Assembly: GCF_025583945.1 (NCBI RefSeq)
Contig: NZ_JAOEGU010000015.1
Span: forward strand, 1 to 64,000
DNA from: Methylobacter psychrophilus
GTDB lineage: Bacteria > Pseudomonadota > Gammaproteobacteria > Methylococcales > Methylomonadaceae
Direction of reading: 5' to 3'
Length of the DNA stretch: 64,000 nucleotides
Part shown: piece by piece, positions 28,851-36,820 of the stretch
Layout: every line of letters begins with the position of its first letter
Position numbering within the stretch: position 1 is the stretch's first letter
Notes under the pieces: model-generated
Database searches by the model: none
Seen by the model: only the letters and a program-made list of their open reading frames with translations
What the model was told of the DNA's origin: nothing
Program-made: the position numbers and the translations under genes

Positions 28851-29534
28851 CTTAAATGTTAGTCAGAATATTCGATAAGATATAAATTAATCACTGACAT
28901 AAAATAACTTTAGCGATTTAAAAACACCTATGCCGTTTATCCTAAACCTTTGTACAAAGATGAACTAGCCAAAATTATAAAATGCACATTACTTGGCAGA
29001 GTTTATTAACCCGCTTTAAGCAAAAAAATATTTTTCCGAAGTTGAAATACTCTTACTATTTTTTATTTTTACCTTAAAACATATCGCCAAAAACTATCCT
29101 GTTTAGGGATAGTTTAATCAGTTATAAAGGAAGTCCGGCTTACTTGCAAGTGGGTAATCTTGTACTGACGCTTGTCTGGCGTTAAGGTATTCTATCAAGT
29201 AACAAGAACGTTGCCATGAAGGCTCCTGACCTGCATTGGATAACAGAAATTTAGCCGTTTAAGGGAACGACAGATTTGTCGTACAGATTTATTAATTTTA
29301 TGATTATAAAAGAGCAAGATTTTCCGGGTAAACCGATGAAAATAGATCATTATTCTGTCGAAAGACAAAGATCCACCCGATAAAATGTTCAGTGACAATA
29401 TTTAGATTAATCGGTGCATTGCAAAATAAATATTATGATGGTAAAAATATAAGCGCCGAACCACCAGTTTTAAATTTTTTGTAATACGTGGTATCGACAA
29501 TCTAAATATTCTAAATAATACCGAGGAGATAATA
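28851..29534. other. intergenic region, no gene seen
   Basis: A 680-base divergent spacer. It contains a terminator-like hairpin at 29091-29115 (AAACTATCCT-GTTT-AGGGATAGTTT). No ORF with a credible start is present, and short minus-strand frames lack ribosome sites. Promoters for the acidic protein operon and the smbP-like gene must be here. Confidence 0.5.
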
Positions 29535-29870
29535 ATGAAAAAAATAGCATCCGTATTTGCAGGTTTATTGCTGTGTTTAAGCACAAACGTTTTCGCAGAA
29601 GAACATGCCGACCAAGCCCTGGAGCATGCCAGCACTGCTGTAGTACACGGTAAAGCCGGTCATGCACCTATTTTGGTCGAACATGCAAAAGCCGCTCTGG
29701 ATCATACCTTGGCTGCTTCTATCGTGGCCAAAAGCATACCAAAAAATCATTTAAACGCAGCCGCTGATTCGTTGCAAAAAGCTATTGATGAGGGCAATTT
29801 GGGGCACGTACAACCTGCTACAAAATCTGCCGAAGAAGCAGTAGAACACATAAAAGCCAGTCAAAAATAA
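29535..29870 (+). CDS. smbP: SmbP-like small periplasmic metal-binding protein
   Basis: A 111-residue protein with a cleavable signal peptide (1-21, ending NVFA) and an all-helical His-rich body. His residues recur at heptad-like spacing (EHADQALEHAS, HGKAGHAP, VEHAKAALDH). This is the architecture of SmbP of Nitrosomonas europaea, a four-helix protein that binds copper and other divalent metals in the periplasm. A GGAG site precedes the ATG and a terminator follows, so it is a single-gene transcript. Confidence 0.85.
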   Translation: MKKIASVFAGLLLCLSTNVFAEEHADQALEHASTAVVHGKAGHAPILVEHAKAALDHTLAASIVAKSIPKNHLNAAADSLQKAIDEGNLGHVQPATKSAEEAVEHIKASQK

Positions 29871-29889
29871 TATCAAGATCTGTTTGAAC

Positions 29890-29919
29890 AAAACGGGCAG
29901 ATTATTTTGCCCGTTTTTT
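29890..29919 (+). terminator. intrinsic terminator after smbP-like gene
   Basis: AAACGGGCA (29891-29899) pairs with TGCCCGTTT (29908-29916), followed by TTTT. A classical hairpin with U-tract 20 bases after the stop codon. Confidence 0.9.
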
Positions 29920-29973
29920 ATAGTGTTATAGTTTCTGTTAATAAGCTGAATAATTTTTCCAAGGCTGACTCAA

Positions 29974-31899
29974 CTATTCATAGATGACAAATCCACCGGG
30001 CGGAACCGTTAAGCGAACTGCTTTGCCATTTCGTGCTTCAATCCTGACTTCTAAACCTTTCTGTTTGGGATCAGTTGAATAAAGGCATTTTAAAAACGTC
30101 GAATTATCCCCATGCAAATTGTTATCAATGGTCACCCAAGCAGTTCGGGATTGATCAACATCGGTGTTAATTGCCAGTACCATTTCGTGATTATTGAAGA
30201 TGCGCGACCAAGGTACGACAGACAGAATAAGGCCACCAATCATTTGTGGATAACCAAAAGTACCGGCATCACCACTATCAGAAATTTGCCGAAGATACTG
30301 CCGCCCTCTACGCAGAGCAATAAACTCTTGTCTGATTTTATTAATGTCCGCAATTATTCGGTAGATTTTATGATCCTCATTAAAAAAATGCAGACCACTA
30401 CTTTGAATGGAGCCAAATTTTCCACCAAACATACATTCACGCAAATAACGGTCATTATCTCCAGCACCGTTAAAGGCTTGTTCCGTGCCGTAAAACAGAC
30501 AGGGAATGCCCATCGTGGTGAGATTAAGAGCAACAACAGTTGATAAATGTGCGTAACCATTACTTTCAGCGCAAAAGCGTGCCTTGTTATTACCTTTACG
30601 AACTTGATCATGATCATCAAAAAGCGTGACGATATGCTTGCCAAACCACACATGAGAATCTTTTCTGACCAGTATCGAATTTCTAAACAAATTAAAGTAG
30701 GATTGCGGATCACGATAACCTTTTGCCAGATATTCCATCTTGTCCGGTATATCATCAATACCCAAAGCCGCATTGAGCCCCGTCGTTTCCATCGTATCAA
30801 AGGCAAATTCACGACCTCCGGTGATTTCACCAATCAGGTAGAAGTTTTCCTTACCCAGACTTTGAGCATATTCTTGAATGACTGCGGTGAAGTAACGGGT
30901 AGCCCCTGGCTCCATATGTTTGACTGTATCAATACGATAGCCGTCAATGTCGGCGAATGCGATCCAGAATTTATAGATATCACAGAGTGCTGCAAGAGCC
31001 GCAGTGGGATGAAAACTATCAATAATCCTGTTGCCATAGACGTCACGATCATGTTCTCCGTGATTAATATCTTTCAGCGTCATAAAATCGCCTTCCCGAT
31101 ATTCAGGATCATAATCCCAGCTTGAAATACGACCTTTGCGGGTGAAAGTCTCTGGATACTGCAACTCTGTCGGCCAGATAGCTTGATCAGGCCACGCTTC
31201 AGGATGGGCAACTGTATCAATCCGTGCAAATGGAACATCAGGATTTCCATCAGCATTACGGTAGCCTTTAACCCGATAGGGATTATTATCCCAACGCGGA
31301 TCCATGAAATGACCTCCATGCCCATCGCCAGTGTAATAGCGGTCAGCATCATAAGCGAATACATCGCCAGAATGATTAAAAATAATATCCAGAATAACGT
31401 AGATACCTTGCTTATGAGCGATATCTACCAAGTCCTGCAAATCTTGTCGTGTGCCAAAATGGGGATCGACATCCAAAAAATTCTGTATTGCGTAACCATG
31501 ATAGGAGTGCTCGTCTTTAGGTTTTTGTTTAAATACCGGACTAATCCAGATCGCAGTGACCCCAAGACGTTTCAAATAACCTATTTTGCTTGCCAGGCCT
31601 TTCAAAGTCCCCCCCAGCCAACGGTTACCCTGTTCTGACCATTGCTTCCGATCGGTATTATAGGCATCCCGGTCAAATTGAAAAAGCGGCGTTATTCCGG
31701 TAGCTACCGACTTACCGTTATTGTCGACATAACCCTTTTCGTTGCCATCAGAAAATCGATCCAGCAATAAAAAATAAAGAACCTGATCTTCCCATGCCGC
31801 CGGTGAAGGATGAAATTCAGGTTTTTTATAAGCCGCCCAATCTATATCGGCAATTGATGATTCAATTTTATTATGGGTTTTATTATCTGTATTTTTCAT
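29974..31899 (-). CDS. GH13 alpha-amylase family glycoside hydrolase
   Basis: A 641-residue GH13 enzyme. Conserved regions in order are DIIFNHSGD (region I), DGYRIDTVKHM with the Asp nucleophile (region II), LIGEITGG with the acid/base Glu (region III) and TLFDDHDQV (region IV, His-Asp). A C-terminal beta domain ends LTVPPGGFVIYE. There is no signal peptide, so it acts in the cytoplasm, probably on glycogen-derived or stored glucans. Region IV reads F-D-D-H-D instead of the common F-x-x-N-H-D. Substrate specificity is not assignable. Confidence 0.88.
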   Translation of the reverse strand: MKNTDNKTHNKIESSIADIDWAAYKKPEFHPSPAAWEDQVLYFLLLDRFSDGNEKGYVDNNGKSVATGITPLFQFDRDAYNTDRKQWSEQGNRWLGGTLKGLASKIGYLKRLGVTAIWISPVFKQKPKDEHSYHGYAIQNFLDVDPHFGTRQDLQDLVDIAHKQGIYVILDIIFNHSGDVFAYDADRYYTGDGHGGHFMDPRWDNNPYRVKGYRNADGNPDVPFARIDTVAHPEAWPDQAIWPTELQYPETFTRKGRISSWDYDPEYREGDFMTLKDINHGEHDRDVYGNRIIDSFHPTAALAALCDIYKFWIAFADIDGYRIDTVKHMEPGATRYFTAVIQEYAQSLGKENFYLIGEITGGREFAFDTMETTGLNAALGIDDIPDKMEYLAKGYRDPQSYFNLFRNSILVRKDSHVWFGKHIVTLFDDHDQVRKGNNKARFCAESNGYAHLSTVVALNLTTMGIPCLFYGTEQAFNGAGDNDRYLRECMFGGKFGSIQSSGLHFFNEDHKIYRIIADINKIRQEFIALRRGRQYLRQISDSGDAGTFGYPQMIGGLILSVVPWSRIFNNHEMVLAINTDVDQSRTAWVTIDNNLHGDNSTFLKCLYSTDPKQKGLEVRIEARNGKAVRLTVPPGGFVIYE

Positions 31900-32081
31900 G
31901 ATTTTTTAACCTTCATTCTTTAAAAAAGTCATTGCAAAAGGAGCTAAAACGATCTGAAATTACTGCAAGTGATGTTACAATTCCGAAATAGTGAAAAAAG
32001 TTTACGAGGTGTAATTCTTGCCTTGTATCAGCATCTATTTCTCATGGTGACTTTCAAAAATTAAACTTCCGGTAAGATCAT

Positions 32082-32147
32082 ACAGATAACATCCCTTGAA
32101 GGGATGGTATCTGTTAACATCGAAATTATTTATCTGAGAATCTATAG
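32082..32147 (+). repeat. dispersed 66-bp palindromic repeat, copy 3
   Basis: It reads ACAGATAACATCCCTTGAAG, GGATGGTATCTGTTA, then ATCGAAATTATTTATCTGAG, AATCTATAG. It ends only 5 bases from the stop codon of the papain-like gene, so it lies at the 3' end of the protease operon and may act in its termination or RNA stability. Confidence 0.85.
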
Positions 32148-32152
32148 AAAAC

Positions 32153-33031
32153 CTAGAGCCCGAATTTCGTTGTTTGGACATATTTTTCACTGATCAGTGT
32201 CCACCAATCCACGGCCAGTCCTTTTAGGACATATTCATACGGTAGCCAACCATAACCCCCATCACCCCAACTGGTTCCCCAGGAATTTCTTATTAATAAA
32301 GCCCCTGTGGTTGTCGTACTGCTATTGGCGTTCTTGATGGTCAAGGCATCGTCATAACCGACCGCCATAATGGCATGTCCACCTGCTACCTTATCTTTAG
32401 AGGAAGGATAAGGAATTTTGCCTTTGCCTGCACCGTTCGCTTGACTCACAGAATTATAAACCGTAAAGCCAAACATGGAGGGTAAATTAGCCGCCAGATT
32501 AGTCTTGATTTGACTTAACAGATTTGCAGGAGTGGTGCCTACAGGATCGAGTCGGTAATAATTAACAGCCTGGAAAGATTGGGCAAAGGCATATAAAAAT
32601 GCCGAAGGCTCTACATCAAAACTGGCAATTTTATAAGGCCAATACTTTTCCGGTGGAACCCCAAATAATGCCATGGCTCCCATAGTGGTTCGCAAATAGG
32701 CACCGGTATCACCAGTCCAGCCCAAAAGATTGCGGGTTGCTTTGTAAAGAAACAATCTGGAGCCGTCCAGCCATTCACCATAGGCTTTTTTTTGATAGAA
32801 CTCGATCATTCCAACACCGGCATTAGCTGTGCATGACCCCAACTGCCCCTGATCCTCAATAGGAGCACACCACGCACGGAGATCTACTTTAGCGGGCAAA
32901 GCTGGCGGCGCAGTCAATACGTTGAGCTGTTTAAGCAGGGGTTTAATGTCCTCATGTTGAGGTGAGTAATCTCTGAAATCGGGCAGATCGCGAACCCAGC
33001 CCAAACCATAATTTTCTTGTAATTCGTTCAT
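32153..33031 (-). CDS. papain-like cysteine protease (C1 family)
   Basis: A 292-residue C1A-type peptidase with intact catalytic residues. The oxyanion Gln61 and nucleophile Cys67 lie in EDQGQLGSCTANAG, His219 in GGHAIMAVGYDD and Asn249 in IRNSWGTSWGDGGYGWLPY. There is no signal peptide and only a short N-terminal extension (about 45 residues, LGWVRDLPDFRDYSP), not a full I29 prodomain. It is encoded 118 bases downstream of a chagasin-like inhibitor of the same protease class. Last gene of the protease block. Confidence 0.92.
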   Translation of the reverse strand: MNELQENYGLGWVRDLPDFRDYSPQHEDIKPLLKQLNVLTAPPALPAKVDLRAWCAPIEDQGQLGSCTANAGVGMIEFYQKKAYGEWLDGSRLFLYKATRNLLGWTGDTGAYLRTTMGAMALFGVPPEKYWPYKIASFDVEPSAFLYAFAQSFQAVNYYRLDPVGTTPANLLSQIKTNLAANLPSMFGFTVYNSVSQANGAGKGKIPYPSSKDKVAGGHAIMAVGYDDALTIKNANSSTTTTGALLIRNSWGTSWGDGGYGWLPYEYVLKGLAVDWWTLISEKYVQTTKFGL

Positions 33032-33149
33032 CGTCTTATCTCCAAAAATTAAGTAATATTCTTGATTATTTTTATCGAAGTTGTCGCACTATTTTATTTA
33101 GTAGCTCCTTAAAGAGGATTTGTTGTCTTGAATTAATTTAATCGGATAA

Positions 33150-33464
33150 TCATTTCTTAATAACAAGAGTCACTTCAAAAGTTTTTAAAGGCGGTATATT
33201 TTGCTCAAAGGATCGATGGAATATCAGCTTCACTATGCTTGTTCCTGCCGCAAGCGCATGCAGTTTTATAATTTCCATGCCAACAGATCCTGGCACTTTA
33301 TCGTTGGCAAAAAACTCTGCTTGACCGAGCCTCAGTCTATTCACATCTAACGAACATGGCTCCCAGATATATCCTGTAGTTGGATTTGCTGGTAATATAA
33401 TTTCCAGTTCTTCGCCAATACTGATCTCGAACGTTCTACCGTAATCTCTTTCACTTAATCTCAT
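33150..33464 (-). CDS. chagasin-like cysteine-protease inhibitor (I42)
   Basis: A 104-residue protein with the three inhibitory loops of chagasin. NPTTGYIW gives the N-P-T-T-G-Y wedge. The DKVPGSVGMEI loop matches G.PG...F loosely, and HRSFEQN stands for the usual R-P-W-E. I42 proteins block papain-family proteases with tight binding. Start 33464 is preferred (AGG 8 bases upstream); a start at 33503 would add 13 residues without a ribosome site. No signal peptide is visible, so the inhibitor and the adjacent papain-like enzyme share a compartment. A self-protection or timing role is inferred. Confidence 0.85.
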   Translation of the reverse strand: MRLSERDYGRTFEISIGEELEIILPANPTTGYIWEPCSLDVNRLRLGQAEFFANDKVPGSVGMEIIKLHALAAGTSIVKLIFHRSFEQNIPPLKTFEVTLVIKK

Positions 33465-33611
33465 GGATTCGCCTGACAAAATATTAACCGGATGTCCCAG
33501 CATAAATGCATTAACAAGAATTGCGCATAAATTATCTTGATTAGCGACGAACCTCAGTCAGTACTTTCACAATGGCTTGGATGCAGAAATTCTGTTTATG
33601 CTTCAAAACAC

Positions 33612-33733
33612 CTGACACAAACCATTTATGACTATCGGTTCAGACTCCCTTTGGTAATCTCTGGCACCAAAGCCACGGGATTACCTAAATAAGAAAGTTT
33701 TAGGTACAGACTGAAGCAGCTGGTTACTGCGCC
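33612..33733 (+). promoter_or_regulatory. structured intergenic element, degenerate c-di-GMP-I-riboswitch-like
   Basis: The plus strand carries CAAACC near 33617 and GCACCAAAGCCACGGG at 33664-33679. A stem ACCTAAA/TTTAGGT follows at about 33683-33703, then CAGCTGGTTACTG near 33717-33729. The order and wording resemble the GEMM/c-di-GMP-I aptamer (CAAACC; ACGCAAAGCC; AGCCGGGTTACCG), but each block has a missing or altered base and the first spacer is too long. An alternative pairing GGTAATC/GATTACC is also present. It is antisense to the protease operon. Weak call. Confidence 0.2.
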
Positions 33734-34011
33734 CGAATAGTACCCATGATTTGAACGTTAACAGGATAACCGTCCAATTTTACAGGTAACGTTAATTTGT
33801 CTAATTTAGCCTGACTTTCAACGCCTATAACAATAACTGATTGTCCGTTATCACCCTGACCAATACCGACCGAAACGACGCCCGGCATGGTCATTAATTG
33901 GTTTTCATGTTTGTTTTTAACCTGTTGAATAGATTCTGTCACAGTAACTCCCTCCTCCGGACTGCATCCGATTGCAAGTATTAGTAGCAATGATAAAAAG
34001 CTCAGTTTCAC
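33724..34011 (-). CDS. lipoprotein resembling the N-terminal domain of the adjacent trypsin
   Basis: A 95-residue predicted lipoprotein (lipobox LAIGC, Cys16). Its mature part aligns by eye with residues about 10-84 of the trypsin-like protein encoded just upstream. GVVSVGIG here stands for NVVATGVG there, and LDGYPVNVQIMGTIRA stands for IGGVPTDVVATGIIRA. It is thus a free-standing copy of that protease's N-terminal domain, tethered to the membrane. It overlaps the protease gene by 4 bases (translational coupling). A propeptide-like inhibitor, chaperone or decoy role is inference. Confidence 0.75.
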   Translation of the reverse strand: MKLSFLSLLLILAIGCSPEEGVTVTESIQQVKNKHENQLMTMPGVVSVGIGQGDNGQSVIVIGVESQAKLDKLTLPVKLDGYPVNVQIMGTIRAQ

Positions 34012-35009
34012 AACGTTAAATTAAGCGCAGAAAATACATTTTCTATACGATTAATAATCGTAGTCGTATCACTGCCGGCAAAAAGCAATCCAACCAGCTC
34101 ATCATTATTGTTTAATATTGCCGAACCGCTATCACCTGGTTGGCTTATAGCTCCCGCCATAATTTGGTCGGTAAACAAAGCCGTACGATTTTCTCCATAA
34201 CTCACATTAGCAGTAACATCCACCTGTGTCACTTGCCCTTCGGTATAATTGGTGGTTCGTCCGGTTTTTTTAAGCGGCATGCCTAACACTGCAGATGCTG
34301 TGCCTTTGATAGCTCCAATATTGAGAATTTCCGGGAGTACATCTTCCAGGCTTATAGGGCGGGCAATAGCCGCATCAACCAGATTTTCTGCTGCTCTTAT
34401 TCTGACTGCTTTCAGACGGGTATCACTACCCACTACACCAGACAGAGCATTTAAAATGGCAACAATATTGCCAGCGATGTCACAATCGCTGGGTAGCTCC
34501 TGAAGAGTAATAGCGATAAAATCTTCCAGCGTTGCTATTTGATCATCAGGGTTTTTTCCGCCATCATAAGAGCCGGGTTGCAAAATGGCATCACCAATTT
34601 TTGCCGCATTGATGTTGGCCAAGACATGATTATTAGACAATATCATCCATTCTCCATTTCTGCGTACCCAGCAACCTAAAGTTCCAGCGGTAATATCTTT
34701 GTGACCGACACTGACGCCACCGGGAGCGGGACGAAAACGCTCCGTAGGCGCTTGAAAAGCACGAATGATACCTGTAGCGACAACGTCTGTTGGTACACCG
34801 CCAATTTCAGCGGGTATCAAATTTCGTGACGACAAACCGGAAGTGGGTAATTTATTGACAACAGAGCAAATGATACTGGGTATGTCAGTTAATTTTCCGT
34901 CAACCATTTTATAGCCGACACCTGTAGCCACGACATTGGCGTAGCCTAACAATTCTGTGGAACGCTCTTTTAAGATACCGCGAACCGTAGTGACAACTGT
35001 ATTGTTCAT
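34008..35009 (-). CDS. trypsin-like serine protease (S1, NAL1-like)
   Basis: A 333-residue S1-fold protease. A small N-terminal domain (about 10-84) precedes the catalytic domain. The triad is His128 in LSNNHVLAN, Asp212 in VDAAIA and Ser294 in QPGDSGSAIL, all intact. Bacterial relatives carry the same N-terminal domain and are often annotated as NAL1-like or hypothetical. There is no signal peptide. It sits 85 bases downstream of the caspase-like gene and overlaps the lipoprotein gene, so all lie on one transcript. Confidence 0.9.
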   Translation of the reverse strand: MNNTVVTTVRGILKERSTELLGYANVVATGVGYKMVDGKLTDIPSIICSVVNKLPTSGLSSRNLIPAEIGGVPTDVVATGIIRAFQAPTERFRPAPGGVSVGHKDITAGTLGCWVRRNGEWMILSNNHVLANINAAKIGDAILQPGSYDGGKNPDDQIATLEDFIAITLQELPSDCDIAGNIVAILNALSGVVGSDTRLKAVRIRAAENLVDAAIARPISLEDVLPEILNIGAIKGTASAVLGMPLKKTGRTTNYTEGQVTQVDVTANVSYGENRTALFTDQIMAGAISQPGDSGSAILNNNDELVGLLFAGSDTTTIINRIENVFSALNLTL

Positions 35010-35094
35010 ATCAAACCTCTTTGCAATTAGCTGTTATTATTAATTAGGGTATTTATAACCTCGGGGGGTTAAGACATTTACAAAAAATTCGAGC

Positions 35095-35949
35095 TTACGT
35101 AAAAACTTTCTCGGCAAGTGAAGCGCTCGTGCCTTCCAATTGAGGGGTTTGGCCATAACCTCTGACATTCACAGTCACTTGTGCATCAAGGCGACGTCGT
35201 GTGATTGATACGCCAGCTCCCCTTAACACCTTGCAGAAGTTATATGTAAAAACACCCCTGTATACACCACCGATAAGTGTTTCGGCAGAAGTCTGGTTAT
35301 CGCGGCATGCTGCCCACAAAACGTGGTTCAGACCAGGCACAACGAGAGCATCTCTTGTAGCTGCTGTTCCTCCAGGCATGAGTAAACCAATCGTGGGAAG
35401 TGAAGGATGAGCATCCAGAAAGAACCCCCAATCTATAGGTGGCTCAATATAACGATAAGCGACATATAGCTCCTCAGGGGCTGCTGCCATAAGCGCCAAC
35501 TCCCGGGTCCCGGTGCCGGCATGACAGGAATCGAAAATAATATCCAGATTTACCCCGGCCGGCAAGCCGGCAAGCATGGCGCGAAAATCGTCATCCTTAA
35601 GCATACCGGCACTGGCATAGTCATGCGGGACAATGGTTTCATCTTTACCATCTAATTCATCCCCGTTAACATTCGCTACTTGCGAGCCATGCCCGGAATA
35701 AAAAAAGATCAATACATCGCCTTTCTTCGCTCCCTTAATCAACCATTTGAAACCGTTAATAATGGCCGCCTTTGTTGCTCTACTGTCGGTTAGAATTTGC
35801 ATTGCGGCCGGGGTTGCCGGGACGATACCAAGGGCACTCAAAGTATTGGCCATGTCGCGGACATCGTTTATACAGCCGCGTAAGTCAGGCCCTCCAGCAC
35901 CGACGGGTGCATAATCATTAATTCCAACCAACAATGCTTTCTTTGTCAT
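35095..35949 (-). CDS. caspase family protease (C14, metacaspase-like)
   Basis: A 284-residue p20-type caspase domain. The N-terminal strand KALLVGINDY leads into LRGCINDVRDM. Catalytic His87 lies in YSGHGSQ and Cys142 in IFDSCHAGTG. The acidic KDETIVPHD segment that forms the S1 pocket in Arg/Lys-specific metacaspases is present. No effector or sensor domain is fused and there is no signal peptide. It is the first gene of the protease block, with an 870-base untranslated spacer upstream. Prokaryotic caspases often activate partner proteins by cleavage, and the following trypsin-like protein is a natural candidate. Confidence 0.92.
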   Translation of the reverse strand: MTKKALLVGINDYAPVGAGGPDLRGCINDVRDMANTLSALGIVPATPAAMQILTDSRATKAAIINGFKWLIKGAKKGDVLIFFYSGHGSQVANVNGDELDGKDETIVPHDYASAGMLKDDDFRAMLAGLPAGVNLDIIFDSCHAGTGTRELALMAAAPEELYVAYRYIEPPIDWGFFLDAHPSLPTIGLLMPGGTAATRDALVVPGLNHVLWAACRDNQTSAETLIGGVYRGVFTYNFCKVLRGAGVSITRRRLDAQVTVNVRGYGQTPQLEGTSASLAEKVFT

Positions 35950-36820
35950 GATAGTTCTCCTTTGCTTCAGTTAAATAGCCGCTAGTTCCGACAAATACTC
36001 TGGTGCTGCGGCATTTATGCATCAGAGCCGCTAATTTTTAGGAATTATTTATCTGGCCATAATGGCTAGCTGTTAATCTAAGTCACTTTTCAAACAATGT
36101 ATTAACGATGTCTGCCGTAACGTCTAACATAAAAATTTACCTGCTAGGTGAACTTCACATTGGGCGCTTCAGTGTCGACACCAATCAAACCGATAGCCCG
36201 AAATAACAGGATTTTTGAAGGTTTTAGGCCTTATGTAAGGATGATGTTATTGGTACCGACAACGGCTAAAATTAATAATATGCTTGTAAAAAAAAACAGC
36301 TCTTTTAGTATTTGCAGTCTCCATTTTATTATCCTTTTTTTGGAAAAATTACTTCGGGCTGATTGTAAATTAAATGAATAAGGATGACAGACGCCATTGA
36401 TGTTCTATCTAATTTCTTGGAAAGGAGTAAAAAATATCGTGAGCAATTTATAAAGTTGCCGCTTCAGAATAAAACCGATTCTCTACCAGCTTCTAATTAA
36501 CAAGGTTTTTGTCGCTTCTTTAGTGTAAATAAAATGTTTGATTTTTTGACGCCATCATAACCAATGTACCCAAAAATTAACGCTTTCAACTAAATATGCC
36601 TAACTCATGAACCGCACTTATTCTATCCACAGCCTCACTAAGAAAAATTAATCCAGGTTAATTTTTTAACAAAAAATTTATTTTTATTTAACAGCCGTTG
36701 ATACACCGCAAAAAAACTGACAGAAAGCTATCCGTATTTATACCTATTAAAAGCCGACCATTAATTATGTTAGACTTGCCCTTTATAGCTGTTTCATATT
36801 GCTATCGGGGTATAGGTCAC
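35950..36820. other. long intergenic region, no gene seen
   Basis: This 870-base divergent spacer lies between the caspase-like operon and the FNR-like regulator. A plus-strand frame at 36148-36381 has no ribosome site and no family resemblance. The region is AT-rich with several poly-A/T runs. Such a long leader upstream of the protease operon leaves room for promoters and regulatory RNA, but I found no definite site. Confidence 0.5.

Noticed and set aside
36043-36055. AATTATTTATCTG, matching the tail of the 66-bp repeat family
   Set aside because: Only 13 AT-rich bases match and the hairpin part is absent, so it cannot be told from chance.
36148-36381. 77-codon plus-strand frame upstream of the FNR-like gene
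   Set aside because: No credible start signal or domain; it lies in AT-rich spacer and looks like chance.
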